DNA of 64,000 bases, taken from positions 992,001 through 1,056,000 of the forward strand of contig NZ_FNAI01000001.1 in assembly GCF_900101875.1 (NCBI RefSeq), given 5' to 3'. Below the pieces are notes generated by a model, which saw only the letters and a program-made list of their open reading frames with translations, did not search any database and was not told the DNA's origin. This stretch comes from Mucilaginibacter pineti (lineage in GTDB: Bacteria; Bacteroidota; Bacteroidia; Sphingobacteriales; Sphingobacteriaceae). Position numbers and translations under genes: made by a program. This document shows, one piece after another, positions 45,523 to 54,191 of this stretch; within the stretch, counting starts at the first letter, position 1, and every line of letters starts with the position of its first letter.

Positions 45523-46992
45523 TTACCTCGTATAGTTAGGCGCTTCTTTAGTTATAGTAATATCGTGCGGATGGCTTTCGCGCATACCGGCGGCAGTGAT
45601 GCGTACAAATTTTGCACGTTGTAAGTCTTCAATATTAGCAGCACCGCAATAGTGCATACCGGCACGTAAACCACCTATGTATTGGAAAATTACTTCGGCC
45701 ATGTTGCCTTTAAATGGCACCCGACCAACAATACCTTCGGGAACCAGTTTGGTTACCACATCAGTTTCATCCTGAAAGTAACGGTCTTTTGAACCTTTTG
45801 CCATTGCCTCAACAGAACCCATACCACGGTATGATTTAAATTTACGGCCTTCGTATATAATAGTTTCGCCTGGAGATTCTTCAACACCTGCAAACAATGA
45901 GCCTGCCATAATTGAGCTTGCACCGGCTGCGATAGCCTTTACAATATCGCCGGTTTGTTTAATACCACCATCGGCAATAACGGGAACGCCACGGCCTTCC
46001 AGCGCTTTGGCACATTCGTAAACCGCGTATAACTGCGGTACGCCCACACCTGCAATGATCCGTGTAGTACAAATAGAACCCGGACCAATACCCACTTTAA
46101 CAGCATCAGCACCGGCATCTGCCAAAGCGATAGCCGCATCGGCAGTGGCTATGTTACCTGCTATAACCTGCAATTGCGGGTGCAGTGCTTTAACAGCCTT
46201 CACCATATCAATAACTCCTTTTGAGTGGCCATGTGCGGTATCAACTACCACAACGTCAACACCGGCGTTATACAGGGCAGTAACACGGTCAATATTATCG
46301 GCAGCAACTCCAACAGCTGCACCTACGCGCAGGCGGCCAAATTCGTCTTTACAGGCTATAGGGAAGTTTTTAACTTTTTGAATGTCTTTATAGGTAATTA
46401 AACCAACCAGCTTACCATCTTTATTTACAACAGGCAGCTTTTCAATTTTGTTGCCCTGCAGTATAGCTGTAGCCTCGGTAAGAGTAGTACCTTCGGGGGC
46501 AACTATAAGGTTGGTTTTGGTCATTATTTCCCTAACCGGCACGGTAAGGTCTTTTTGAAAACGCAAATCGCGGTTGGTGATAATGCCTTTAAGCCTATGC
46601 TCGGCATCAATAACGGGGATACCGCCAATGCTAAACTCCTTCATTATCTGAAAAGCATCTGCAAGCAGCGCATCCTCCAGCAAAGTAACAGGGTCCTGGA
46701 TCATTCCACTTTCAGATCGTTTTACTTTACGCACCTCGTTGGCCTGTGCCTGTATGGTCATGTTTTTGTGTAAAATACCAATACCACCGGCCTGGGCTAT
46801 GGCAATTGCCAAACCTGCCTCGGTAACGGTATCCATAGCGGCCGAAATGATGGGGATGTTTAAACGGATATTTTTTGTTAAAAAAGTACTGGTGTTAACA
46901 TCACGCGGTAAAACTTCTGAATAAGCCGGGAGTAGTAAAACGTCGTCGTAGGTTAATCCTTCGGCAACAAATTTGGATGGGTCTAACTGCAT
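45523..46992 (-). CDS. guaB: inosine-5'-monophosphate dehydrogenase
   Basis: 489 residues, cytoplasmic TIM barrel that oxidises IMP to XMP. Two CBS domains at about 95-200, active Cys in [11 protein letters not shown], the flap and C-terminal K-loop. Full length. A TACCTTTG -7 box near 47025 gives a leader of about 38 bases. Confidence 0.97.
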   Translation of the reverse strand: MQLDPSKFVAEGLTYDDVLLLPAYSEVLPRDVNTSTFLTKNIRLNIPIISAAMDTVTEAGLAIAIAQAGGIGILHKNMTIQAQANEVRKVKRSESGMIQDPVTLLEDALLADAFQIMKEFSIGGIPVIDAEHRLKGIITNRDLRFQKDLTVPVREIMTKTNLIVAPEGTTLTEATAILQGNKIEKLPVVNKDGKLVGLITYKDIQKVKNFPIACKDEFGRLRVGAAVGVAADNIDRVTALYNAGVDVVVVDTAHGHSKGVIDMVKAVKALHPQLQVIAGNIATADAAIALADAGADAVKVGIGPGSICTTRIIAGVGVPQLYAVYECAKALEGRGVPVIADGGIKQTGDIVKAIAAGASSIMAGSLFAGVEESPGETIIYEGRKFKSYRGMGSVEAMAKGSKDRYFQDETDVVTKLVPEGIVGRVPFKGNMAEVIFQYIGGLRAGMHYCGAANIEDLQRAKFVRITAAGMRESHPHDITITKEAPNYTR

Positions 46993-47482
46993 AGCAAATA
47001 ATTATTTTGGAGTTATTATTTGCCGGGCAAAGGTAACAAATATTTCGGATTATTAATATCCGGCGCAGGATTTATTTAAAAGCGGGGAGAAAATTGCTGT
47101 TTAATGATAATTGGGATGGCTGTTTGGATATATCTCCATTTATCGCCTAAATTGCATAAGCTGTGGGTTGTGATGATGGAAAACAGACAGTGAATACTTA
47201 CGAAGTTTTAAAAACTTCGTAAGTCTGGGAGCGACATAATTGGGGCGTTGCCTTCGGCCCAGGCTATCCGCTCATACGCCTGCAGGCCTTATGCTCAGGG
47301 CCGGTATCCGCTCCTATCCCTAACGCGAGAGAAGTTAAACAGTAACTTTAAAATTGTCATTGCGAGCGTAGCGCGGCAATCCCATCATAAAGGTTATACG
47401 GCTTAGAGATCGTACCTTACAGCAATGACGCCCAGAGAAGGAGAAAGGGATAATTCCGAAAATCGAAAATCCGAAACCCCTC
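46993..47482. other. intergenic region with three repeat families
   Basis: Contains the guaB promoter, a perfect 29-base palindrome (family K, 47196-47224, ACTTACGAAGTTTT arms), an uninterrupted copy of repeat L (47240-47327), and a GTCATTGCGAGCG repeat at 47355-47428. No gene visible. Confidence 0.8.
47240..47327. repeat. GC-rich repeat family L, intact copy
   Basis: 88 bases, TTGGGGCGTTGCCTTCGGCC to CTAACGCG; serves as the empty-site reference for the insertion at 27033. Confidence 0.88.
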
Positions 47483-48766
47483 CTAATACTTCCCTACAAT
47501 CACTTTGTAAAACTCATCGAAATGGAAATATTGGTTGGCCAGTTCAATCAGTTTATCTGATGTTATATTTTTTACCGTGTCGGCATACCTGTCGTAATAA
47601 TCATAATCCAGGCCGGCAAAGTAGATGCTTTTGAATTTATCGGCATGGGAAAAAACATTCTCGAGGCTGCCCAGTAGCGAGCCCAGCATATAGTTGCGCA
47701 CCAGCGACAGTTCTTCGGCAGGTACCAGGTCTGTTTTCAGGATGTTCAGTTCTTTTTCAATTTCGGTTACCGCTGCTTTGCAAACATCTGCGCCAACTTC
47801 GGTAGCTATAAAAAATGATCCGCCTTGTTTAAACGAGCCCAGGCCCGAGCCAATGCCGTAGGTGTAACCTTTATCCTCGCGGATGTTAGTCATTAGCCTT
47901 GAGCCAAAATAGCCACCGTAAACGGTATTTAATACCTGCAGCGCCTGAAAATCGGGATGGTTACGATTGATGGTCGGCGTACCTATCCTGATAGCCGATT
48001 GCAGGGCATCTGATTTTTCGGTAAAGTAAAAACGTTCGGCAGCGGCTTGCAATTCGGGCTGAGTGGTATCCGCAGTAATTGGGCCGTTTGTCCAGCCTTT
48101 ATCAAAGGTGTCGGTTATCAGCGCCAACGCCGTTGCATCAACCTTACCTGCAATTATTATAGAACAGTTTGAGGGCTGGTATTGCAATTTGTAATGCGCC
48201 GCCAGATCATCGCGCTGCAGGCTTTTATAATTATCAAAGCTTGCACCCAAACCGTAAATGGTATTGCCGTAAATGGCTTTGTTGAAATCTCTGCGGGCAA
48301 CAATATCGTTCTTTTGCAAACTTACCTGTAGCTTTTGCTGCTGGTTACGCTTAAACGTTTCCAGTTCCTTTTCAGGGAAAACAGAATTGGTAAGCAGATC
48401 GGCAATTACAGGCAGCGTTTGGTGCAGGTGCTTGTTTAAACTATACAGCGTAACCTGCGAATTTTCGTACCCGTAATCAACCTGCAAAAACGCACCGTAA
48501 AAATCAATTTTATCGGCAATTTGCGCAGCGGTTAAGGTGTTGGTGCCTTCGGTAAGCATGGTATTAACAGCCATGTTAAGCAAGGGTTTGGCCGGGTTAA
48601 AGCGCAGGTTGTTAAATACCCACTCAATACGTACCAGTTCCTGATCGCCGCTGTTAAAACAATAAATATTGCAGCCGTTACCCAGCGTTTTATGCTCGGG
48701 GCGTATAAGGGTTATATTATCGATAGCCTTAAAATCCGGGGCTAATGTTCTGTTTAGTTCAGTCAT
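47483..48766 (-). CDS. M16 peptidase, non-catalytic subunit
   Basis: 427 residues from the ATG at 48766; an in-frame ATG at 48781 is possible and both lie in a repeat. Two M16 half-domains; the zinc motif HxxEH is missing (LNMAVNTMLTEG at its place), as in the beta-type partner of mitochondrial-processing-peptidase-like pairs. It acts with the upstream catalytic gene. Probably cytoplasmic or periplasmic; no signal peptide. Confidence 0.9.
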   Translation of the reverse strand: MTELNRTLAPDFKAIDNITLIRPEHKTLGNGCNIYCFNSGDQELVRIEWVFNNLRFNPAKPLLNMAVNTMLTEGTNTLTAAQIADKIDFYGAFLQVDYGYENSQVTLYSLNKHLHQTLPVIADLLTNSVFPEKELETFKRNQQQKLQVSLQKNDIVARRDFNKAIYGNTIYGLGASFDNYKSLQRDDLAAHYKLQYQPSNCSIIIAGKVDATALALITDTFDKGWTNGPITADTTQPELQAAAERFYFTEKSDALQSAIRIGTPTINRNHPDFQALQVLNTVYGGYFGSRLMTNIREDKGYTYGIGSGLGSFKQGGSFFIATEVGADVCKAAVTEIEKELNILKTDLVPAEELSLVRNYMLGSLLGSLENVFSHADKFKSIYFAGLDYDYYDRYADTVKNITSDKLIELANQYFHFDEFYKVIVGKY

Positions 48767-48910
48767 TGGTTCATTGGTCATTAGGTCATTGTTTTTGTCT
48801 GAACCAGGATTAAGCAGATTTAGGTATTTTTAGGATTTTGATTTGCAATTGATCCTCTTTAATCTGTTTAATCATGATTGAGACTAATTCTGCTTAATTC
48901 AGGTTCAGAC
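48753..48910. repeat. word-palindrome W13 between the M16 genes
   Basis: GTCTGAACC-GATTAAGCAGATT words at 48797-48820 and the inverted copy ending at 48910. The TGA stop of the catalytic gene is inside GTCTGAACC. AATGACC words reach into the start of the next gene. Confidence 0.85.
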
Positions 48911-50155
48911 TAATTCCGTTTGCTCTGCCAGATAGATCAGCGTTGATGAATTATCTTTTCTGAATATGTTGTTGGCTACCTCTTTGATCTGCGCGGCTGT
49001 TACGGCCAGGTATTTTTCCGTTTCGTAGTTCAGCTGGTCGGCATCGCCAAGCAGTTCGAATGATGCCAGGTTCATGGCCTTATCAAGCAGGCTCATTTCT
49101 GAAAACACCATGGTCGATTCGGTTTTGTTTTGCACCTTGGTCAGCTCATCAGCGGGGATGGCTTCGGTCTTCACCTTTTCCAGTTCTTCCCAAAGGGCAG
49201 CTTCGGCCTGTTCAATGCTCACGTTCTCCAAAGGCTTGCCTTCCAGTACAAACATACCTTTATCCAAACTGCTGGTAATGTAGGCATGTACCTCGCTGAA
49301 GATCTGTCTGTCCTGCACCAAACTGCGGTACAAACGCGATGAATTACCGCGCGACAATATATCGCTTAACAATTCAACAGCATAATAATCATCATCAAGC
49401 CTTGCCCCCATCTGAAAAGCAATATAAACATCGTTAAGCGGTACCTTGGCGGTAACGGTTTCGCGGCGCTCGTCATGCTGCTCGGGTTCCTGCGGCAGGT
49501 TGCGGTGGTATTTTTCGCCTGCGGGGATGGGGCCAAACCATTTTTCGGCAAGTTGTTTTACCTGCTCCAAATTCACATCGCCGCCTACTACCATAATGGC
49601 GTTTTGCGGGGTGTAGTGTTTTTTAAAGAAGGCTTTTACATCTTCAATACGGGCATCTTCAATATGTTTAATGGTTTTGCCAATGGTGGCCCATTTGTAT
49701 GAATGCTCCTTGTAAACCAGCGGCCGCAGCTTTAACCAAACATCGCCATAAGGCTGGTTCAGGTAACGCTGCTTAAACTCCTCAATTACCACGTTACGCT
49801 GCACCTCCAGGCTTTTCTCGCTAAAGGCAAGACTCAGCATGCGGTCGCTTTCCAGCCAAAAGGCGGTTTCAATATTGGCCGATGGCAGGGTGATATAATA
49901 GTTGGTGATATCGTTACTGGTAAAAGCGTTGTTTTCGCCGCCTACACGCTGCAGGGGTTCATCATAGCTGGGAATATTTACCGAACCACCAAACATGAGG
50001 TGCTCAAACAAGTGAGCGAAGCCGGTTTGTTCGGGGTTTTCGTCGCGCGCGCCAACATCATAAAGAATGTTGAGCACCGCCATAGGCGTAGTATTATCTT
50101 CGTGAACAATAACCCGCAGGCCATTATCCAGTGTAAATCGGTTGAACTTAACCAT
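48905..50155 (-). CDS. M16 zinc peptidase, catalytic subunit
   Basis: 416 residues. The inverted zinc motif is H48-LF-E51-H52, with the downstream Glu in VVIEEFKQRY. No signal peptide. Pairs with the following non-catalytic gene. A TACATTTG -7 box lies about 25 bases upstream. Confidence 0.93.
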   Translation of the reverse strand: MVKFNRFTLDNGLRVIVHEDNTTPMAVLNILYDVGARDENPEQTGFAHLFEHLMFGGSVNIPSYDEPLQRVGGENNAFTSNDITNYYITLPSANIETAFWLESDRMLSLAFSEKSLEVQRNVVIEEFKQRYLNQPYGDVWLKLRPLVYKEHSYKWATIGKTIKHIEDARIEDVKAFFKKHYTPQNAIMVVGGDVNLEQVKQLAEKWFGPIPAGEKYHRNLPQEPEQHDERRETVTAKVPLNDVYIAFQMGARLDDDYYAVELLSDILSRGNSSRLYRSLVQDRQIFSEVHAYITSSLDKGMFVLEGKPLENVSIEQAEAALWEELEKVKTEAIPADELTKVQNKTESTMVFSEMSLLDKAMNLASFELLGDADQLNYETEKYLAVTAAQIKEVANNIFRKDNSSTLIYLAEQTELV

Positions 50156-50670
50156 GTACAGGGTTTATATTAAAACAGACAGCAAATGTAAAACTTTTGT
50201 TGATATAGGATTAAGATAGATTACAGATGTGCAAATTTCAAATGTGCGGGTTACAGATGTGCAGATTACAGATTATAGATGTGCAAATGAATAGGCCGTA
50301 ACGTCTTTGCGAGGTACGAAGCAATGACGTGGTTTGTTTTTTTAGACCCAAAATTCCGGTTCAGACAATACCCTTCCCCGTCAGCAGATAAGCTTCTGAC
50401 GAAAGCGGGCAGAACAATGGTGGCCTCGTGTGGTTGCGGGGGCATAGCAAGTTTTGCAGAAGGGGCAGTGAATCGGGGCAAATAATTGCAGTCCGTGGTT
50501 CTGACTGATTTGCAGGGCAAAGGCCTTGTGCGGCAAAGAAGCCTCTCTGCTGAAAGCCTTTTGGTTACTTTGTGGCTACAAAGTAACTGGCCCTCCCGCG
50601 GCCAGGAGCGGGTATGCGGCCAGAAAAGCCACAATTTTCAGCCCAATGCAATAGTTTTCCATAATAACAA
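50156..50670. other. 536-base gap with repeats, no supported gene
   Basis: Holds the M16 promoter, word array W14 (GATGTGCAAATT, 50222-50290), a GTCTTTGCGAGG repeat, and a long GC-rich repeat with the perfect hairpin GTTACTTTGT/ACAAAGTAAC at 50564-50587. Frames here do not resemble proteins. Confidence 0.75.
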
Positions 50671-50676
50671 AATTCT

Positions 50677-50684
50677 TAAATTTG
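50677..50684 (+). promoter_or_regulatory. -7 box of the HEAT-like gene
   Basis: TAAATTTG ends 7 bases before the ATG at 50692. Confidence 0.65.
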
Positions 50685-50691
50685 TTATCAT

Positions 50692-51243
50692 ATGCTTATC
50701 AGTGAACAACTTATAGTAGAGTTATCGCACACATTGGGTAAACCCAAAGTATTAAAACTGAGCCGTGTCTTAGAAGAACAGCATTTTGCGTTGCGTGATC
50801 TGATAGATATTACTTTTCATCCCGACCAGGTAATAGGTTTCCGGGCTGTGTGGATATTAGAAAATATGTTTTTGAAAGATCCGGAAAATTACCTTAACGA
50901 TCTGGAATACTTTGTATCACGTTTTAAAGGGGTCGGGAACCCCAGTTGCATGCGGCATTACGCCAAACTGATCATGCACATGACCGATACCACATCACCG
51001 GAAACCATAAAGCTAAAATTAAAAACAATTGACCTGGAGCCCGTTATTGAGCAACTGTTTGATTGGATGATAAACCCCAAAGTAAAGGTAGCAGTAAAGG
51101 CTTTCGCGGGCCAGGCACTGTTTAATCTTAAAGATACTTACCCATGGATAGCCGACGAACTTGCCGGCCAGCTAAAATACCTTATGCGCAACGGAAGCGC
51201 CGGAATACAGTCGAAAGGAAAAAGGCTACTGAAGGAGTTGTAA
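50692..51243 (+). CDS. HEAT-like helical protein of unknown function
   Basis: 183 residues, all-helical with repeated about 35-residue helical pairs (HPDQVIGFRAVWILENMF, NPKVKVAVKAFAGQALFNL). It resembles adenylosuccinate lyase-like or DNA-alkylation-repair-like HEAT proteins found as hypothetical proteins in Bacteroidota. Cytoplasmic; no partner evident. Confidence 0.75.
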   Translation: MLISEQLIVELSHTLGKPKVLKLSRVLEEQHFALRDLIDITFHPDQVIGFRAVWILENMFLKDPENYLNDLEYFVSRFKGVGNPSCMRHYAKLIMHMTDTTSPETIKLKLKTIDLEPVIEQLFDWMINPKVKVAVKAFAGQALFNLKDTYPWIADELAGQLKYLMRNGSAGIQSKGKRLLKEL

Positions 51244-51620
51244 CCGTGCAGATCAGCTGCGTTGAGGGTTTGACTATTTTAAGTGTGCCGGGGTTTCGGT
51301 TGGTGCAAAGTAATACCATTACAAGTATTGCCAGGCTTTTAAAACTTCGCAACTCCTGAAAATGCAAAACCAATGATCTTATTATATGAAGCATACAACC
51401 AATTTACCCACGTTTTAAACTCTTTATAAGGCTTAATACAGATTGGGTCATCAAGTCACCGATACAACTAACCAATGCTTAATGACCCAATAATGCGAAG
51501 CACAATGAACCAATAACAAAAATAACCAAAGCTATCCCTCTCCTTTTTACCGGAGAGGGATAGTTGGCACACTAACTTATTAACTTATATAAACTATTTT
51601 TCGGGCTTTTGGCCCTGGGA
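51244..51620. other. convergent gap
   Basis: Contains a GCTATCCCTCTCC hairpin (51532-51564, about 13-bp stem), W15 words (ATTGGGTCAT at 51442 and ATGACCCAAT at 51482), and half of a GGCTTTTAAAACTTCGCA repeat. No gene. Confidence 0.7.
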
Positions 51621-52298
51621 TTACACCATTATATTTTCCATAACGCTTTGTCCATCCAGCAGGCGTATAATACGGTGGCTGTAACGGGCGTCATGCTCAG
51701 AGTGGGTAACCATTATAATGGTTGTACCTTGTTCATTTAAATCGGTAAGCAGTTCCATAACATCGTTACCGTTGCTGCTGTCAAGGTTACCTGTGGGCTC
51801 ATCCGCAAGGATAAGTTTGGGTTTGTTAACTACGGCACGGGCAATAGCCACACGCTGCTGCTGACCACCCGATAATTGCTGCGGATAGTGGTTGCGGCGG
51901 TGCATGATCTGCATTTTATCTAATACCTCTTCTACCCTTTTTACACGCTCGGCAGCGGCAACACCTGTGTAAATCAATGGCAGCTCTACGTTTTCAAAAA
52001 CGGTAAGCTCATCAATAAGGTTAAAGCTTTGGAATACGAAGCCAATGTTGTGCTTGCGCAGATCGGCACGTTTACGTTCGGTAAAGTGTGCTACCTCAAT
52101 ATCGTTAAATACATAGCTGCCTGCATCCGGATCATCAAGCATGCCTAAGATATTAAGCAGGGTTGATTTTCCACAGCCAGATGGGCCCATAATGGCCACA
52201 AACTCGCCCGTTGCAATTTCAATTGACAGCTTGTTTAACGCTATCGTTTCTACCTCTTCTGTGCGGTAAAATTTTTCGAGATTAGTAATCTTTATCAT
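51621..52298 (-). CDS. ABC transporter ATP-binding protein (MacB/LolD type)
   Basis: 225 residues, cytoplasmic. Walker A GPSGCGKS at 38-45, signature LSGGQQQR, Walker B LILADEP, H-loop VTHSEH. Type VII/lipoprotein-export-like exporters. Directly downstream of the membrane-fusion protein. No permease gene is adjacent, so the pair is incomplete here. Confidence 0.93.
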   Translation of the reverse strand: MIKITNLEKFYRTEEVETIALNKLSIEIATGEFVAIMGPSGCGKSTLLNILGMLDDPDAGSYVFNDIEVAHFTERKRADLRKHNIGFVFQSFNLIDELTVFENVELPLIYTGVAAAERVKRVEEVLDKMQIMHRRNHYPQQLSGGQQQRVAIARAVVNKPKLILADEPTGNLDSSNGNDVMELLTDLNEQGTTIIMVTHSEHDARYSHRIIRLLDGQSVMENIMV

Positions 52299-52492
52299 TG
52301 GTGCCTCCTGAATCGTCTTCGCCGTTTTAAAGCGGGCCCGACTTGTTTTTTATAGTTTGTTAATTAGTTTATATCTGTTTTATAATATGATGCTTAACAG
52401 CTGCTTTTCGTTGCAGTTAAACAGTAATATTTTTTATTCATCTCCGAAGGGAGTCTTTATTCTTTACTCCTTGCTCTTTAATCTATCCTCAA

Positions 52493-53746
52493 TTACTTCT
52501 TCAATACCAGTTCCTGGATATCTCCGTAAGTTTCATAGCTTGAGGTTATTACCTTATCGCCGGGATTTAAGCCCTGTGATACCACATAGTAATCGGTACT
52601 GTTAAGGCCGAGCTGTATGTTAACCTTATAGGCCCTTGTACCATCTTCGCTCACCTTAAATATCCAGTTGCCGCCGGTTTGCTGGTAAAAGCCGCCTTTA
52701 GGCACCAATACCGCAATTCTTTCCTCGCTTAGCGCTAAACGCACCTGCAGTGTCTGGCCTTTACGGATGCCCTTGGGTACCGCACCCACAAACTCCATAT
52801 CAACCTGGAAACGACCAGCAGTTACCTGCGTAAACACCTTTTTAATAACCAGGTTATAGGTTTTATCGGCAAATTGAAAATCGCCTTTTAAGCCTGTATA
52901 AATGCGGCTCAGGTAATGCTCATCAATATCAACCCTTACCTTAAAGCCCGATTGTACGTCTATCTGACCCAGGTGTTCGCCTTTGTTTTTGCTTTGGCCA
53001 ACTTCAGCATCCATAGAGGTAAGCTGCCCGTCTATAGGTGCCCTTAATGTTAAATCGGCCACTTTTTTACGCATCAGCTCCAGTGTGCTTTTCATGTGGG
53101 CATATTGCTCGCGCGATTGTACGTCCTGCTGTTTCACCATTGATGTATCCTGCGACAGGATTTGCGATGCCAGTTTTTTACGGCGAAGCTGGTACTGGTA
53201 AGTATTAAGTGCCGATTGATATTCCTGCATGCCTATCGCTTTTTGATCGTACAGGCTTTTATCCAGCTTGTAAATTCTTTCGGCTTCTTTAAAGGCAACA
53301 TCCACATCGGCCATGCTGTTCAGTTTATTGATAGTACTTGTTTGCGAACTGGTGCGCGAAATTTGCATTTGCGTTTGCTCTGCATAAACCGCTGTTTCCT
53401 GGTTAGCCAGGGTAAGTTCCAGATCGGTATTTGAAAGTTTAAGGATCGGATCGCCTTTTTTAAGGTCGGCGCCATCCTCTACATATTTTTCTTCAACCCG
53501 GCCACCTTCCGATGCATCAAGATAAATGGTAGTAAGCGGCATTACCACGCCGTTAACCGGTATAAACTCCTGAAACGGACCTTTTGTAATAGTACTTATA
53601 GTGATGCGTTCAGTATCAACATCAAGTTTGCTTTTGCCCGATGTAAAATAAATGCTGCCCCCAATTAATAAAATTATGCCTGTAATGCCCGCTATTGTGA
53701 GTATCCGCTTGCTGTTCCAGGTCTTTTTTTCAATTTTTCTGTCCAC
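52493..53746 (-). CDS. HlyD/RND-type membrane-fusion protein
   Basis: 417 residues from a GTG. One N-terminal helix (about 13-32), a biotinyl-lipoyl-like domain (EGGRVEEKYVEDGADLKKGD, about 85-110), a long coiled coil (about 110-230), then beta-barrel and membrane-proximal domains. Periplasmic adaptor of an ABC exporter. 194 bases separate it from the ATPase. Confidence 0.92.
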   Translation of the reverse strand: MDRKIEKKTWNSKRILTIAGITGIILLIGGSIYFTSGKSKLDVDTERITISTITKGPFQEFIPVNGVVMPLTTIYLDASEGGRVEEKYVEDGADLKKGDPILKLSNTDLELTLANQETAVYAEQTQMQISRTSSQTSTINKLNSMADVDVAFKEAERIYKLDKSLYDQKAIGMQEYQSALNTYQYQLRRKKLASQILSQDTSMVKQQDVQSREQYAHMKSTLELMRKKVADLTLRAPIDGQLTSMDAEVGQSKNKGEHLGQIDVQSGFKVRVDIDEHYLSRIYTGLKGDFQFADKTYNLVIKKVFTQVTAGRFQVDMEFVGAVPKGIRKGQTLQVRLALSEERIAVLVPKGGFYQQTGGNWIFKVSEDGTRAYKVNIQLGLNSTDYYVVSQGLNPGDKVITSSYETYGDIQELVLKK

Positions 53747-54191
53747 TGTAGTTTGTTATATTTTCAATAATAGTTACAAAAAGATATGCCACAAATTAAA
53801 ATACTGTATTTCAGTACATTAAACAACAAACCGCTATTTAGGGCGTACGCTTCTGTTACATCAAGTGTACGGTATTGATACAGTGTTCAGGCACGCCAAA
53901 CCTTATGTTTTCTTAAAAAGTACGGCAACTTTTTAAAGTTAAAAAAACACCTTAATTTAGCACATTTCCGGGGTGTTTTTGCATCAATTTAGTACACCAA
54001 TCATACACTGAACAGCTGTTTTATTAAATAGCCCAACGTTCAAAAAAATCTATTATCGGTGTTGTTATGAAAATTAGGTATGCAATTATTAATTTGCATG
54101 CAGGTTTATAGTAACAAAATGCCCGGCCCGCGCGTCTGCTAAATATACCGGCCATGTGCTGTGAACTATTAACTACGAACTTACAAAACCT
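53747..54191. promoter_or_regulatory. divergent regulatory region between exporter and two-component genes
   Basis: 445 AT-rich bases. Candidate binding sites: TACTGTATTTCAGTA (53802-53816) and ATGCAATTATTAATTTGCAT (54080-54099), plus inverted GTGTAC/CAGTGT motifs near 53870 and 53990. A TGGCAT near 53789 on the minus strand is followed by TTTTTGT, resembling but not matching a sigma-54 promoter (spacing off by one). Confidence 0.4.

Noticed and set aside
50266..50634. Two overlapping frames (122 and 76 residues) in the gap before the HEAT-like gene
   Set aside because: They are translations of GC-rich intergenic repeats on both strands, Arg/Pro/Cys-rich and unlike proteins.
53785..53800. 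Sigma-54 promoter for the adaptor gene
   Set aside because: TGGCAT is good but the downstream element is T-rich with GT, one base too far; kept only as a weak candidate.
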